In this document: positions 9,383 to 18,480 of the stretch, one piece after another | Layout of the letters: each line of letters begins with the position of its first letter | How positions within the stretch are numbered: the first letter of the stretch is position 1 | Origin: Hyphomonadaceae bacterium UKL13-1 | GTDB taxonomy: Bacteria > Pseudomonadota > Alphaproteobacteria > Caulobacterales > Aquidulcibacteraceae | NCBI GenBank assembly: GCA_001602435.1 | Contig: CP012156.1 | Span: 248,001-312,000 of the forward strand | Length of the DNA stretch: 64,000 nt | Direction of reading: 5' to 3' | Made by a program: the position numbers and the translations under genes | Notes under the pieces: model-generated | The model's input: the letters and a program-made list of their open reading frames with translations, nothing else | Database searches by the model: none | Told to the model about the DNA's origin: nothing

Positions 9383-10098
9383 GTCACGGCCTCCGCAAAG
9401 ACATAGCCGCCGCCCCAAATGGTTTGAATAAAGCGCGGGTTCTTGGGGTCATCACCCAGCTTTTTGCGCAGACGGGAAATCTGCGTGTCGATCGCCCGTT
9501 CGCTAATATCCAAGCCATGGACGCTGGAGAGATCGAGCAACTGATCCCGAGAGAAAGCGATGCCTGGGCGCTGCACGAGGACCTGTAGAAGGCGTGCTTC
9601 AGTCGAGGACAACAGCATATGCGCGTCTCCGTCTCGCTGCAGGCGGAATTGCGTCGGGCTAAAGGACCAGTCGCCGAACAGGGCTTTCTTCATGCTGCCC
9701 GTCACACTGCCCCGCGGCGGCTGAACGGCGCGTCGGATCACGGCATCAATGCGTGCCAAAAGCTCGCGCGGGTTAAAAGGCTTAGGCAAATAGTCATCCG
9801 CCCCGATCTCCAGCCCCACAATGCGGTCCACATCTTCGCCGCGCGCCGAGATCAGAATGACGGGCGGTGACTGGCTGGGGATCAAGGATTTACAAAAGGA
9901 CAGACCATCTTCGCCCGGCATCATGATATCGAGGACGATCAAATCGAACCGATTTACCTTCATCGCCTCACGCGCTTGCGTAACCGAGTCAGCTGTCGTC
10001 ACGCGTCGGCCATGACGGCGCAGAAAGGCGCCAAGGCTGTCACGGATTTCGCGATGATCATCCACGATTAGAATGTGGGGGGTCTCAGGCGTAATCAT
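9364..10098 (-). CDS. OmpR-family response regulator
   Basis: A 244-residue regulator with an N-terminal receiver domain (acidic pair VDD at 12-14, phospho-acceptor Asp57 in VLDIMMPGEDG, Lys in PKPF) and a C-terminal winged helix ending in the usual IWGGGYVF-type hairpin. It is the first gene of an operon with the histidine kinase. The ATG at 10096-10098 is preferred over an upstream TTG at 10111-10113. TGTCACA repeats in the upstream divergent promoter region are candidate binding sites. Confidence 0.94.
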   Translation of the reverse strand: MITPETPHILIVDDHREIRDSLGAFLRRHGRRVTTADSVTQAREAMKVNRFDLIVLDIMMPGEDGLSFCKSLIPSQSPPVILISARGEDVDRIVGLEIGADDYLPKPFNPRELLARIDAVIRRAVQPPRGSVTGSMKKALFGDWSFSPTQFRLQRDGDAHMLLSSTEARLLQVLVQRPGIAFSRDQLLDLSSVHGLDISERAIDTQISRLRKKLGDDPKNPRFIQTIWGGGYVFAEAVTWSDEN

Positions 10099-10120
10099 AG
10101 GCGCGGGTTCCAAGTGGTGA

Positions 10121-10215
10121 TGTCACATTTCCCCCTTCACCCCAGATCGCCGCCATATTCAATTGCCTTGTCACAGATTGTCACAAAATTGGGCTCAGGC
10201 GCCAGAGCCTGTCAC
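10121..10215. promoter_or_regulatory. TGTCACA repeats in divergent promoter region
   Basis: Four copies of a TGTCAC motif lie between the response-regulator gene and the DUF3617-like gene: TGTCACA at 10121-10127, two TTGTCACA copies at 10168-10175 and 10178-10185 (exactly ten bases apart, one helical turn), and TGTCAC at 10210-10215. Tandem direct repeats at this spacing are the usual binding pattern of OmpR-family regulators. Binding by the adjacent regulator is an inference. Confidence 0.5.
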
Positions 10216-10272
10216 CCACGGCTTTGGCCCCTGCGCTAAGCTCTAAAGGTCTTCACATGAAAGGCCTAAACC

Positions 10273-10752
10273 ATGTTTCCATCTTCTGTTTCCAAACGTC
10301 GCCTCACTGCTACTCTTGTCGTTCCAACAATCCTCTGCCTTATCGCGGCGGCTCCCGTGGTGCCTCCGCCCACGACCAAAACAGCCCCCCATTTGATGGC
10401 GGGCCAATGGCAGTTGAGCCAAAGTATGAATCTCGGGCCTGATGCCGATCAGATCCAAACCCGCAAGGCGTGTTATTCGGAAGCGAGTCTCCAAACGGAC
10501 GCCATGGCTCCTTTCAAACCCGCGCCACCGCAAGGGCGTGAGGCGGTTGCTTGCCAGACCCAGAATGTCATCGTTGAGGGTAATTGGGTGCGCTTTGAAA
10601 CGCGTTGCGCCATGCCCTTTGGCACCATGGTCACAAGTTGGCAGGGCAATTTCGATGATGAGGACTTTATGGTCGTTGGAAGAGCTCAATTCTTGCGACG
10701 CATCATCGAAACCAAGGTGAGCGGTCGGCGCTTAGGGGCCTGTCCCGATTAG
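10273..10752 (+). CDS. DUF3617-like exported protein
   Basis: A 159-residue protein with an N-terminal hydrophobic export segment (TATLVVPTILCLIAAAPV). The mature part is short and beta-rich, beginning with a GQWQLSQSM block, containing paired cysteines (KACYSE, VACQTQ, TRCAMP, GACPD) and a WQGNFDDEDF segment. This pattern is like DUF3617 proteins, periplasmic proteins of unknown function. AAAGG lies about eight bases before the ATG. It is divergent from the two-component operon and shares its promoter region with the TGTCACA repeats, so it may be a target of that system. Confidence 0.6.
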   Translation: MFPSSVSKRRLTATLVVPTILCLIAAAPVVPPPTTKTAPHLMAGQWQLSQSMNLGPDADQIQTRKACYSEASLQTDAMAPFKPAPPQGREAVACQTQNVIVEGNWVRFETRCAMPFGTMVTSWQGNFDDEDFMVVGRAQFLRRIIETKVSGRRLGACPD

Positions 10753-10764
10753 GTCGTGTCACAA

Positions 10765-11952
10765 TCAAACCATGCTGGCGAAGAATTGTTTTTCCAGCGG
10801 CAACATGGCCGCACCGATGGCACAGGCGTCGACTTTGGTCTCAGACAAGAGGAATTTCGGCAAGGGCCGGGGTTCCTCGCGCCGGGCGTCATCATAAAGT
10901 TCGATCATCGGAATAATCTTTTGTGACAGCTCTGCTGGAAGGCGGCCCCCCAGCACAATCGCCTCAGGGTCTAGCAAAGCGGCAATCGACGAGGCAATGA
11001 GAGAGAGCGGGTCGCGCGCCCGCTCGATCCATGCGTCAATGCCTGGCCAGTTCACATCAAAGCGCGCCAACATCTCCGAAATGCTCGACATCTCAATGCC
11101 CTGTTCGCGGATCGAGGCCAAAAGGGTTTCAAGTGTGGGCAGTTCAAACATATTGCGCGGCAAGATAAGACCAATCTCGCCACCATTGCCATGAATACCG
11201 CGCAACAGCTGGTGGTTCGAAATGACGCCACCGCCAATACCGGCCGCGATGAAGACATAGACAAAGTTTGCATAGCGTCGGCCGACACCCAATAAACTTT
11301 CCCCGATGGCGGCGGCATTGCCATCATTCTCTACCCAAGCAGGCAGCCCAAGCGCTTCGGTGAATAGGTGGTCAATATCCACCATGGCCCAATCGTCTAG
11401 CGCTGAAGGTGGATTATAGCGAGCCCGGCCATCGAGACTATAGCCCGATATGCCAACACCAACACCCAACAAGCGGTCTTTGGCGCGCGGGTGGCGCTTT
11501 AGAAATCCGTGTACGGTTTCATCAAGCTGCGCGAATACGGCGCTTCGGCTCATCTTCGGCATTTCGACATAATGATAATCGACGACTTGGCCGGCAAAAT
11601 CCATCAAAAGGACGGACATCGCATCTGTCATCAGCGCGACACCGAGCGAATAAGCATAGCTTGGCGCGATCTCTAGCTTCAACCGCGGTTGGCCCCGCTT
11701 GCCATTGGGAATCCGTCCACCCGATTGGACGGCACCACGCGCCAACAAGCCATTCACCAATCGTGAGACCGTTTGCTGAGAGAGTTCGGTTGCCGTGACA
11801 ATGTCTGGCTGCGCGGCGCCCTTATTGCGCAGAATATGGCTCAGAATCGCCATTTCGCTGTCAGAGGGCAGCTCAAACTGGTCAGGGGATAGGAACGTCT
11901 GCGTCATGGAGATCAGTTTGACGCGAAGTTTATCGGAGCGCAACTCGTCCAC
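10765..11952 (-). CDS. ROK-family transcriptional regulator
   Basis: About 395 residues: an N-terminal winged-helix DNA-binding part (AILSHILRNKGAAQ, ATELSQQTVSRLVNGL) followed by a ROK sugar-kinase-like domain (GVGVGISGY, WVENDGNAAAIGESLLG, AAGIGGGVI, GNGGEIGL). The zinc-binding CxCGxxGC motif of NagC-type ROK proteins is absent, and the usual His after GEIG is Leu. The reading shown starts at a GTG (11950-11952); an ATG at 11905-11907 is equally possible as neither has a clear ribosome site. It is divergent from the glycosylglycerate TBDR and is the probable local repressor, with a sugar or sugar derivative as inducer. Confidence 0.88.
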   Translation of the reverse strand: MDELRSDKLRVKLISMTQTFLSPDQFELPSDSEMAILSHILRNKGAAQPDIVTATELSQQTVSRLVNGLLARGAVQSGGRIPNGKRGQPRLKLEIAPSYAYSLGVALMTDAMSVLLMDFAGQVVDYHYVEMPKMSRSAVFAQLDETVHGFLKRHPRAKDRLLGVGVGISGYSLDGRARYNPPSALDDWAMVDIDHLFTEALGLPAWVENDGNAAAIGESLLGVGRRYANFVYVFIAAGIGGGVISNHQLLRGIHGNGGEIGLILPRNMFELPTLETLLASIREQGIEMSSISEMLARFDVNWPGIDAWIERARDPLSLIASSIAALLDPEAIVLGGRLPAELSQKIIPMIELYDDARREEPRPLPKFLLSETKVDACAIGAAMLPLEKQFFASMV

Positions 11953-12051
11953 CGCTGAATAATACTTGTCATAAGTTATATTCCTGCTAGTCTTAAAACA
12001 TTCATGAACAGTTGGGGTCTTTGCGGAAACCCAACGACGGGGAGAGAAACA

Positions 12052-14508
12052 ATGAAAACAGCGTCAAAACTGGCGATCGCTTTGGGCGGCGTGTCGCTTT
12101 TTGCCTTCGCACCGATGGCTTGGGCCCAGAATCAATCAGCGCCTGCAGCGAGCGATGCACCGGAGAAAGAAGTCGAAGTTGTTATCGTAACGGGGACAAG
12201 CCGCAGCCGGGTAGCCTTGGATACCCCGTTGGCCGTAACCCAATTGAACGCGCAAGCCTTGTCGCGCCTGTCGTCGGGTGGCCAAGCCGACATTTTGAAC
12301 TCAGTGCCAACGATCAAAGCGGATGGCGGCGGCGGTGAAGTTGCGGCCAACATCTTTGTGAAGGGTCTACCTTCGGGCGGCCAGTATCAGTTCACGCCGC
12401 TGATGTATGATGGCATCACCGTCCTTTCGAGCTTTGGTCTGAACTCCTCAGCCTATGACGTTTATTACCGCAACGATTTGGGCGTTCAGCGCCTTGAGTT
12501 TGTGCGCGGTGGTGTGTCTAACTTGTTTGGACCGGGATCGGTTGCAGGCCTGATCAACTATATTAGCAAAAAAGGTGGCGACAGCTATCAAGGCGTCGCG
12601 CAAGTGGAAGTGGCCGAAGAAGGCCGTGTTCGCGGTGACTTTGCTGTCAGCGGTCCGATCAGCGACAATTTATTCTATGCAGTTTCTGGCTTCTATCGCA
12701 GCGATAAAGGGCCACTGGACACCAATCTTGATACGGTCGGCGGCCAGATTCGCGGTAATCTCGACTATCGCTTTGGCGATGGCAGTGGCTCGGTGACCCT
12801 GTCGGGCCAATATATCGACGACCAAGCCCAATTCTATTTGCCGATCCCGCTCAATGGTGCAAGCCGCGAGCGCTTGGTTGGTAATGACGGTCAGATCGTC
12901 AATTCCGTCCAGAATGACTTTGGTCCCAGCTTGGGCTTTAAGACCCCAACCGGCAATTTCGTCTCTGAGATCAATGACGGTGTTGCTACCACGGGTGGCC
13001 TCGTCGCTTTGTCCTTTGACAAGAGTTTTGGCGATTCTGGTTGGGCCGCCAATGGCCGCATCAAATATAGCGATTATAAGCACAAGTTTGGCTTGTTCTC
13101 CGACGGCGATGGCGTGATCAACGTGCCCGAAACCTTGCAAAGCTTCCTGACCAATCGTGGCCTTGGCAGCACGGCCAATGCGAACTTCACCTTCGTCGGC
13201 GGTGGCACAGTGGCAGCCAATTCCTTGCTGTTTGCCAACCGCTTTACCGACCGCGTGCGCCCTGCGGAAGACTTCACCACGGAAGTCAATCTGACCAAGG
13301 GCTTCGTGACCGGGGCAATGGACCACAGCGTCACTTTGGGGGCTTTCTACGGCAATGCTAGCGCCGGCGACTATAACGTCACCACGACCTATTTGGCAGA
13401 ACTGAACAACCGCCCTCGCTTGGTCAATCTGGTTGTCACCAATGGTGCCGCTCAAACCATCGTGTCGCGCAATGGTCTTTTGAACGCAGGTGCTGGCTAT
13501 GTGAATAACCGTCACGAGGCAGAGCGCTATGCGGGCTATTTCGCTGATCAGATCAAGATTGGCGAGAAGTTCAACCTCGACATTGGTTTCCGGGTTGAAA
13601 AGCTGATGGGCAACATCAGCCGTGAACGGACGGCCACAGTGGTCACCGATTCTACCACGGCCAATCTGTCGACGGCCCTCCGCGATGTGATTTGGGGTAA
13701 TGGCGCTTTCACCAAGGGCAAGGTCTCCACCACCGAGTGGGCCGGGGCCATCGGCGGTCTCTATAAGGCAACCGACCGGGTGAGCCTCTATGCCAACTTC
13801 TCGCGCGGCTATTTCTTCCCAGAATTGCGCTCGGTGTCGTTCAATAGCTTGTTCCAACCTTCGACCTTCAAGGCCGAAATCATCAATCAGGGCGAAATCG
13901 GTCTGAAGATGAATATGAAGCGCGTGTCTTTGACGCTCGCGGGCCTTGCGACCAGCTTGGACAATCGTCGCCAAGTCTTGTTCGTCAATGATGGTGCTGG
14001 TGGCTTCACCGAAAAGGTCAATTTGGTTGGTACCGAATCCTATGCGGTTGAAGGTACGATTGACTATAAGATCACCTCGAACTTGCGCTTCAGCGGCAAT
14101 ATGACCCTGCAGTCCAATCAATATAGCGCGTTTGACTCAAACACCGCCTTGATTGGCAAGGATGTCGAGCGTCAGCCAGGGTTCTTGTATAATGCGGGCC
14201 TTTATTATGATGATGGCAAGTGGGATGCGTCCCTCTTCACCAATTTCACCGGCTCCAACTATACCTCGTCCAGCAACACGATCCTGTTGGATGAGTGGAA
14301 TATCGTGAACTTGGACCTCGGCTATACGATGCCAATCGGCAATCAAACCGCGCGCTTCAGCCTCAATGTCTATAATTTGACCGATGAGGATGCGGTGACA
14401 GAGGGCTCGCCACGGCAGGACAATAACCAAGCCGCCAATGGTGCATTCTTCGTGGGCCGGCCCGTGCTGCCACGCCGCATCATGGCACGCGTAACCTACA
14501 GCTTCTGA
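12052..14508 (+). CDS. TonB-dependent receptor, glycosylglycerate locus
   Basis: An 818-residue outer-membrane receptor. The signal peptide ends APMAWAQ; a TonB-box-like VEVVIVTG follows; the plug domain contains IFVKGLPSGGQYQF and VEFVRGGVSNLFGPG-like residues; the barrel ends RVTYSF. It lacks an N-terminal secretin/STN domain. The ATG at 12052 is preceded by GGGGAGAGAAAC, a strong ribosome site, so the upstream ATG at 12004 is not used. It opens a same-strand run with glycerate kinase, a GH63-type hydrolase, an MFS importer and a sugar kinase, and is divergent from the ROK regulator. I infer that it imports a glycosylglycerate or a related small glycoside. Confidence 0.93.
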   Translation: MKTASKLAIALGGVSLFAFAPMAWAQNQSAPAASDAPEKEVEVVIVTGTSRSRVALDTPLAVTQLNAQALSRLSSGGQADILNSVPTIKADGGGGEVAANIFVKGLPSGGQYQFTPLMYDGITVLSSFGLNSSAYDVYYRNDLGVQRLEFVRGGVSNLFGPGSVAGLINYISKKGGDSYQGVAQVEVAEEGRVRGDFAVSGPISDNLFYAVSGFYRSDKGPLDTNLDTVGGQIRGNLDYRFGDGSGSVTLSGQYIDDQAQFYLPIPLNGASRERLVGNDGQIVNSVQNDFGPSLGFKTPTGNFVSEINDGVATTGGLVALSFDKSFGDSGWAANGRIKYSDYKHKFGLFSDGDGVINVPETLQSFLTNRGLGSTANANFTFVGGGTVAANSLLFANRFTDRVRPAEDFTTEVNLTKGFVTGAMDHSVTLGAFYGNASAGDYNVTTTYLAELNNRPRLVNLVVTNGAAQTIVSRNGLLNAGAGYVNNRHEAERYAGYFADQIKIGEKFNLDIGFRVEKLMGNISRERTATVVTDSTTANLSTALRDVIWGNGAFTKGKVSTTEWAGAIGGLYKATDRVSLYANFSRGYFFPELRSVSFNSLFQPSTFKAEIINQGEIGLKMNMKRVSLTLAGLATSLDNRRQVLFVNDGAGGFTEKVNLVGTESYAVEGTIDYKITSNLRFSGNMTLQSNQYSAFDSNTALIGKDVERQPGFLYNAGLYYDDGKWDASLFTNFTGSNYTSSSNTILLDEWNIVNLDLGYTMPIGNQTARFSLNVYNLTDEDAVTEGSPRQDNNQAANGAFFVGRPVLPRRIMARVTYSF

Positions 14509-14624
14509 AGCTGGTGATCCAAAATGTGCAGGGCTTGGCGCAAGTCCGGCCTTGCACGTTTTCCTTCCAACCGCGACTTTGAACGAAGTCTACTTGCATT
14601 TTGCTGGGGCGGAGCACGCGCATC

Positions 14625-15863
14625 ATGACGTATCGCACCATGCTGACTGATTATTTCGCTGCAGCCATTGCCGCCGCAAGCCCTCGGCTTGTATTGCCGC
14701 CTGCGTTGCCGAAAGATTTGGTCAGGGGTAAAACCTTCGTTCTGACCTATGGCAAGGCTGCGGCTGAAATGGCTTTGGTTGCGGCTGAAACCTTGGACGG
14801 GCCGGTGATCGGGCTTGCGGTGACGCGTCATGGTCATGGTGTGGATTTAAGTCATACCAAGATTGAATTGATTGAAGCCCGCCACCCGGTTCCAGACGAC
14901 CATAGTCTGCAAGCCGGAACAAGGATGCTAGAGTTCGCCTCGACAGCAGGTCCGGACGATCGGGTCATTTTTTTGGCGTCTGGCGGTGGGTCGGCCCTTT
15001 TGTGTGCGCCAGCTCAAGGCATTACTTTGGCTGAGAAGCAGGCGATGACCGACGCGTTGGTGCGTTCGGGTGCACCTATTCAAGACATAAATCTGGTGCG
15101 CCGCCATTTGTCGCGCGTAAAGGGTGGCCGCCTTGGTGCCGTCGCTGGGGCGCGCGGCGCAGAGCTTTTGACCTATGTCATCTCAGATGTCGCGAGTGAT
15201 GATCCAGCTCTTGTCGCTTCTGGTCCCAGCATTGCGTCGAACTTTTATCCTGAAGGCGCTTTGTCTGTGTTGCTTAAGGCCGGTGTTGAGGTGCCAGAGC
15301 ATGTCCGCAGCGCGATACACAGCAATCAGCCCGCCACCGTGGTCGATCATCCCGTCAAGGTGCTCGCCACCAATGGAGACGCCTTGGCCGCTGTTGAAAG
15401 CCGCGCCCGTGCGGACGGCTGGAACGTGATAGACGCGGGTAAAGCTTTGACGGGTGATGCGGCGACCTGTGGCAAAGCCCATGCTTTGCGGGCCCAGATG
15501 TATGCTCGTACACCCGGTCGGCTTCTGATGATTTCAGGTGGCGAATTGACGGTCACCAAAGCCCGCAAAGACGGCCAGGGTGGCCCTAATCTTGAGTATT
15601 TAGTCGGTCTGATGTCGGCTTTGCCGCACACTGCCAAGATCGAAGCCCTTGCGGGCGATACAGATGGGATTGACGGGACCCAAGACAATGCCGGCGGCTA
15701 TTTGCACGCATCCTGGGTGCCGCAGAGCGATGCGGTCCATGCCTTGGAGACCAACCGCACCTATCCCCTTGTTGAACGCTTCGGCGGTCTGATCATGACC
15801 GGCCCGACGCGCACCAATGTGAATGATATTCGCCTGATTGCCATTGAAGGAGCTTCCACGTGA
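14625..15863 (+). CDS. glycerate kinase (MOFRL/GckA family)
   Basis: A 412-residue protein of the glycerate 2-kinase family: KTFVLTYGKAAAEMA near the N-terminus, GHPVPDD-like EARHPVPDDHSL, the FLASGGGSALLCAP phosphate loop, the INLVRRHLSRVKGGRL segment and the C-terminal MOFRL-type block GDTDGIDGTQDNAGG. It phosphorylates D-glycerate to phosphoglycerate, feeding lower glycolysis. The ATG at 14625 is chosen over a TTG at 14601. Its stop overlaps the GTG start of the next gene, a glycosylglycerate hydrolase-like enzyme, so the two are probably made together: one frees glycerate, the other activates it. Confidence 0.9.
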   Translation: MTYRTMLTDYFAAAIAAASPRLVLPPALPKDLVRGKTFVLTYGKAAAEMALVAAETLDGPVIGLAVTRHGHGVDLSHTKIELIEARHPVPDDHSLQAGTRMLEFASTAGPDDRVIFLASGGGSALLCAPAQGITLAEKQAMTDALVRSGAPIQDINLVRRHLSRVKGGRLGAVAGARGAELLTYVISDVASDDPALVASGPSIASNFYPEGALSVLLKAGVEVPEHVRSAIHSNQPATVVDHPVKVLATNGDALAAVESRARADGWNVIDAGKALTGDAATCGKAHALRAQMYARTPGRLLMISGGELTVTKARKDGQGGPNLEYLVGLMSALPHTAKIEALAGDTDGIDGTQDNAGGYLHASWVPQSDAVHALETNRTYPLVERFGGLIMTGPTRTNVNDIRLIAIEGAST

Positions 15864-17122
15864 CGCAGGACCTTTCCCAGCTTGCGCAAGAGATTTTGCG
15901 CCGAAATGATCGTGGCGGCTATACCGTCCCAACCCATGGCCTCTACCCCTACCAATGGAATTGGGACTCTGCTTTTGTCGCTTTGGGGTTTGCGGAATTT
16001 GACCGAGATCGCGCTTGGCAAGAAATTGAGACGTTGATCTCGGGTCAGTGGGAAGATGGCATGATCCCGCACATCATCTTCCACAAGGATGACCCCGGCT
16101 ATTTCCCGGGGCCGTCGGTTTGGGCGACGGGCAAGACGCCTGCGACCTCTGGTATCACCCAGCCCCCGGTTCTGGCCACGATTGTCCGCAAGCTCTGGGA
16201 AGATGAAGGCGCAGACCCCGCCAACCCCCGCATGCGCGCGCTCTATCAGGCCTGCGTGAAGAGCCACCGCTGGTTTCACACCTACCGCGATCCCTTGGGC
16301 AATGGCCTTGTGATGGTCACCCATAATTGGGAGACAGGTCGCGATAATAGCAGCGAGTGGGATGATGCACTCGCGCGGGTCGATGCCTCTGGCGTCGGTA
16401 CCTACCAGCGTCGCGATACGGGTCATGTCGACGCGGCAATGCGCCCGACAGCTGTTGAATATGACCGCTATGTCGCCATCCTTCAGTTTGGCCGCAAGTC
16501 GGGTTGGAACCATCGTGAGATCGCCGACCATGGCCCATTCCGTATGCTGGATGTCGGCATGTCGATGGAATTGTTGCGCGCCAATCGCGACCTATTGGTA
16601 CTGGCACAGGCCTTGGGCGACACGGCGGTGGTGGCGGAACTTGAAGCTCGTATCACCTTGTCTGAAGCTGGCATGGACTGGCTGTGGCATGAGGAAGTCG
16701 GGGCCTATTGTTCGCGTGATGTCACGACAGGGGAAAGCTCTGGCCTTGTGACCAATGCCAGCTTCCTTGCCTTTTATGCGGGCGTGGGCTCATCGGCCCA
16801 ACGCCGGCGCCTTTTGGCCGCATTGGACCGCATGACCGGAAGTGCCACTTATTTGGTGCCGAGCTTGGAAGCAGGCAGCCGCGCCTACGACCACAAGCGC
16901 TATTGGCGCGGACCCATTTGGCTCGTGGTTAGCTATATGGTCGGCCAAGGCCTAGCTGAAGCAGGCCATGAGGATTGGGCGGAGCGCATCCGCACCGACT
17001 CTCGCAAGCTAATCGAGCTATCAGGCTTTTATGAGAGTTTTAGCCCAGAGACGGGCGCAGGGTCTGGTGGACCAGACTTTTCTTGGACAGCGGCCATGTG
17101 GCTTGCGTGGTGCGGAAAGTGA
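15860..17122 (+). CDS. GH63-type glucosyl-/mannosylglycerate hydrolase
   Basis: A 420-residue cytoplasmic (alpha/alpha)6-barrel enzyme. It has WNWDSAF (33-39), the HNWETGRDNSSEWDDAL block (about 155-171) expected to hold the general acid, YDHKRYWRGPIW, and the C-terminal FYESFSPETGAGSGG and SWTAAMWL block (about 390-415) holding the second carboxylate. The size and motifs match the short GH63 enzymes described as mannosylglycerate or glucosylglycerate hydrolases; related toroid enzymes of GH37 or GH15 are larger. It starts with GTG overlapping the glycerate kinase stop as GTGA, after GGAG. The pairing with glycerate kinase is the main reason for the specific call. Which sugar is attached cannot be told. 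Confidence 0.78.
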   Translation: MTQDLSQLAQEILRRNDRGGYTVPTHGLYPYQWNWDSAFVALGFAEFDRDRAWQEIETLISGQWEDGMIPHIIFHKDDPGYFPGPSVWATGKTPATSGITQPPVLATIVRKLWEDEGADPANPRMRALYQACVKSHRWFHTYRDPLGNGLVMVTHNWETGRDNSSEWDDALARVDASGVGTYQRRDTGHVDAAMRPTAVEYDRYVAILQFGRKSGWNHREIADHGPFRMLDVGMSMELLRANRDLLVLAQALGDTAVVAELEARITLSEAGMDWLWHEEVGAYCSRDVTTGESSGLVTNASFLAFYAGVGSSAQRRRLLAALDRMTGSATYLVPSLEAGSRAYDHKRYWRGPIWLVVSYMVGQGLAEAGHEDWAERIRTDSRKLIELSGFYESFSPETGAGSGGPDFSWTAAMWLAWCGK

Positions 17123-17130
17123 GGCAGGAC

Positions 17131-18384
17131 ATGACCGACAAGCAACTCAAACCCGCCCCGGATAATTATCCTTGGATCTTGATCGCCCTTCTTTGGATGG
17201 TGTCATTCCTGAATGCGGCCGACCGCTCCATCCTCAACTCCGTTAAACCCTTATTGCGCGATGCTTTCAGCCTGACAGACGTTCAGCTAGGGATCATCGA
17301 TACGACCTTTTTCTGGACATATGCCGTCTGCGCCTTTGTGTTTGGCCGGATGGGCGACAGTGTCCGTCGCCGTCATATGATTATTTTCGGGCTGGTCTTT
17401 TGGAGTCTGGCGACCGGCATTATGCCGCTGGCGACGGGCTTTGCCATGTTGCTCGGTATGCGGACTTTGGTGGCGATTGGAGAGTCGACCTATTATCCAA
17501 CTGCAACCGCTCTCATCAGTTCGTGGCATAAGCCAAGCATGCGCAGCCGTGCGTTATCGATCCATCAGACCGCTGTTTTCGCGGGTGGGGGCATTGGCGG
17601 CTGGGTGGCGGGTAAGCTGGCCGATCATCACGGCTGGGCCGCGCCCTTCATCGTCTTTGCCGCCCTTGGCTTTGTGGTGATGGCCATTCTCTACAAAATG
17701 CTGCGGGATGACGCCCCCGGTGTGCCTGTTGTCAAAGACGACAAACGTGCTGAGCCCATTGGGATCATTTTGAAGAATCCATCCGCCTTGTTGCTCTGCT
17801 TTGTTTTCTTTTTGGCTACCTCGGCCTCTTCTGGGGTTTTGAATTGGTGCAACACCTATGCCCATGACGAATTGGGACTGAACCTCGCTGACAGTGCGTT
17901 GGTTGGCCCCGTCATGATCACGACGGCAGGCTTCTTCTCGGTCTTGGTTGGCGGCTTTATGGCTGACAAATTTGCAGCCCAGAGCCCAATCGGTCGTTTC
18001 AGTGTTTTGGCAATTGGTTTGAGCTTTGCTGCCCTATTCCTTGTGCCATTTCCTTGGGTGTCGAATGCCACGGGTGTGGGGCTTTTGTTATTTGCAACCA
18101 GCTTTGGCAAAGGTTTGTTTGATGGGTGTATCTATGCCGCCATGCATGATGTGATGCCACCAGAGGCGCGGGCAACGGCTGCCGGCCTGATGACCATGCT
18201 GGGCTTTATCGGGGCGGGGATCACCAGTTTCGCATTGCCAGCCATGGCGGTCTATACGGGCTTAGCGGCTGGCTTCGCGATGATGGCTGGCCTTTATGCC
18301 ATCGCCGTAGTCGCGTTGATCTTTGCTCGGCCGATGCTTCGCCAATCGGTCGCGGCGCAAGCTGGTGGTCCCGGCCATGACTAA
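17131..18384 (+). CDS. MFS transporter, glycosylglycerate locus
   Basis: A 417-residue inner-membrane protein with about twelve hydrophobic segments, beginning WILIALLWMVSFLNAADRS, with the MFS loop motif GRMGDSVRRRH between helices 2 and 3 and a duplicated half-structure. It resembles the ACS-type or sialate/hexuronate branches of the superfamily. The ATG at 17131 has GGCAGGA just upstream and lies eight bases after the hydrolase stop. In context it should carry the intact glycoside across the inner membrane for cytoplasmic hydrolysis. The substrate is inferred from neighbours only. Confidence 0.88.
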   Translation: MTDKQLKPAPDNYPWILIALLWMVSFLNAADRSILNSVKPLLRDAFSLTDVQLGIIDTTFFWTYAVCAFVFGRMGDSVRRRHMIIFGLVFWSLATGIMPLATGFAMLLGMRTLVAIGESTYYPTATALISSWHKPSMRSRALSIHQTAVFAGGGIGGWVAGKLADHHGWAAPFIVFAALGFVVMAILYKMLRDDAPGVPVVKDDKRAEPIGIILKNPSALLLCFVFFLATSASSGVLNWCNTYAHDELGLNLADSALVGPVMITTAGFFSVLVGGFMADKFAAQSPIGRFSVLAIGLSFAALFLVPFPWVSNATGVGLLLFATSFGKGLFDGCIYAAMHDVMPPEARATAAGLMTMLGFIGAGITSFALPAMAVYTGLAAGFAMMAGLYAIAVVALIFARPMLRQSVAAQAGGPGHD

Positions 18385-18480
18385 GTTGATGCAATCAGGC
18401 GCGCAGGTCGCCCTTGCCAGCCGCACAATTCCCGCTAGAGGGGGAGCCCGCATGGTTGGCGAACGAAAAAGGGCTGAGGC

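Noticed and set aside
11964..11976. ACTT-N5-AAGT as a ROK operator before the TBDR at 12052
   Set aside because: Only four-base arms and a single copy; too weak to report as a site.
12670..14121. Long minus-strand ORF of 483 codons
   Set aside because: It is antisense to a TonB receptor with full family motifs; long shadow frames are expected in GC-rich DNA.
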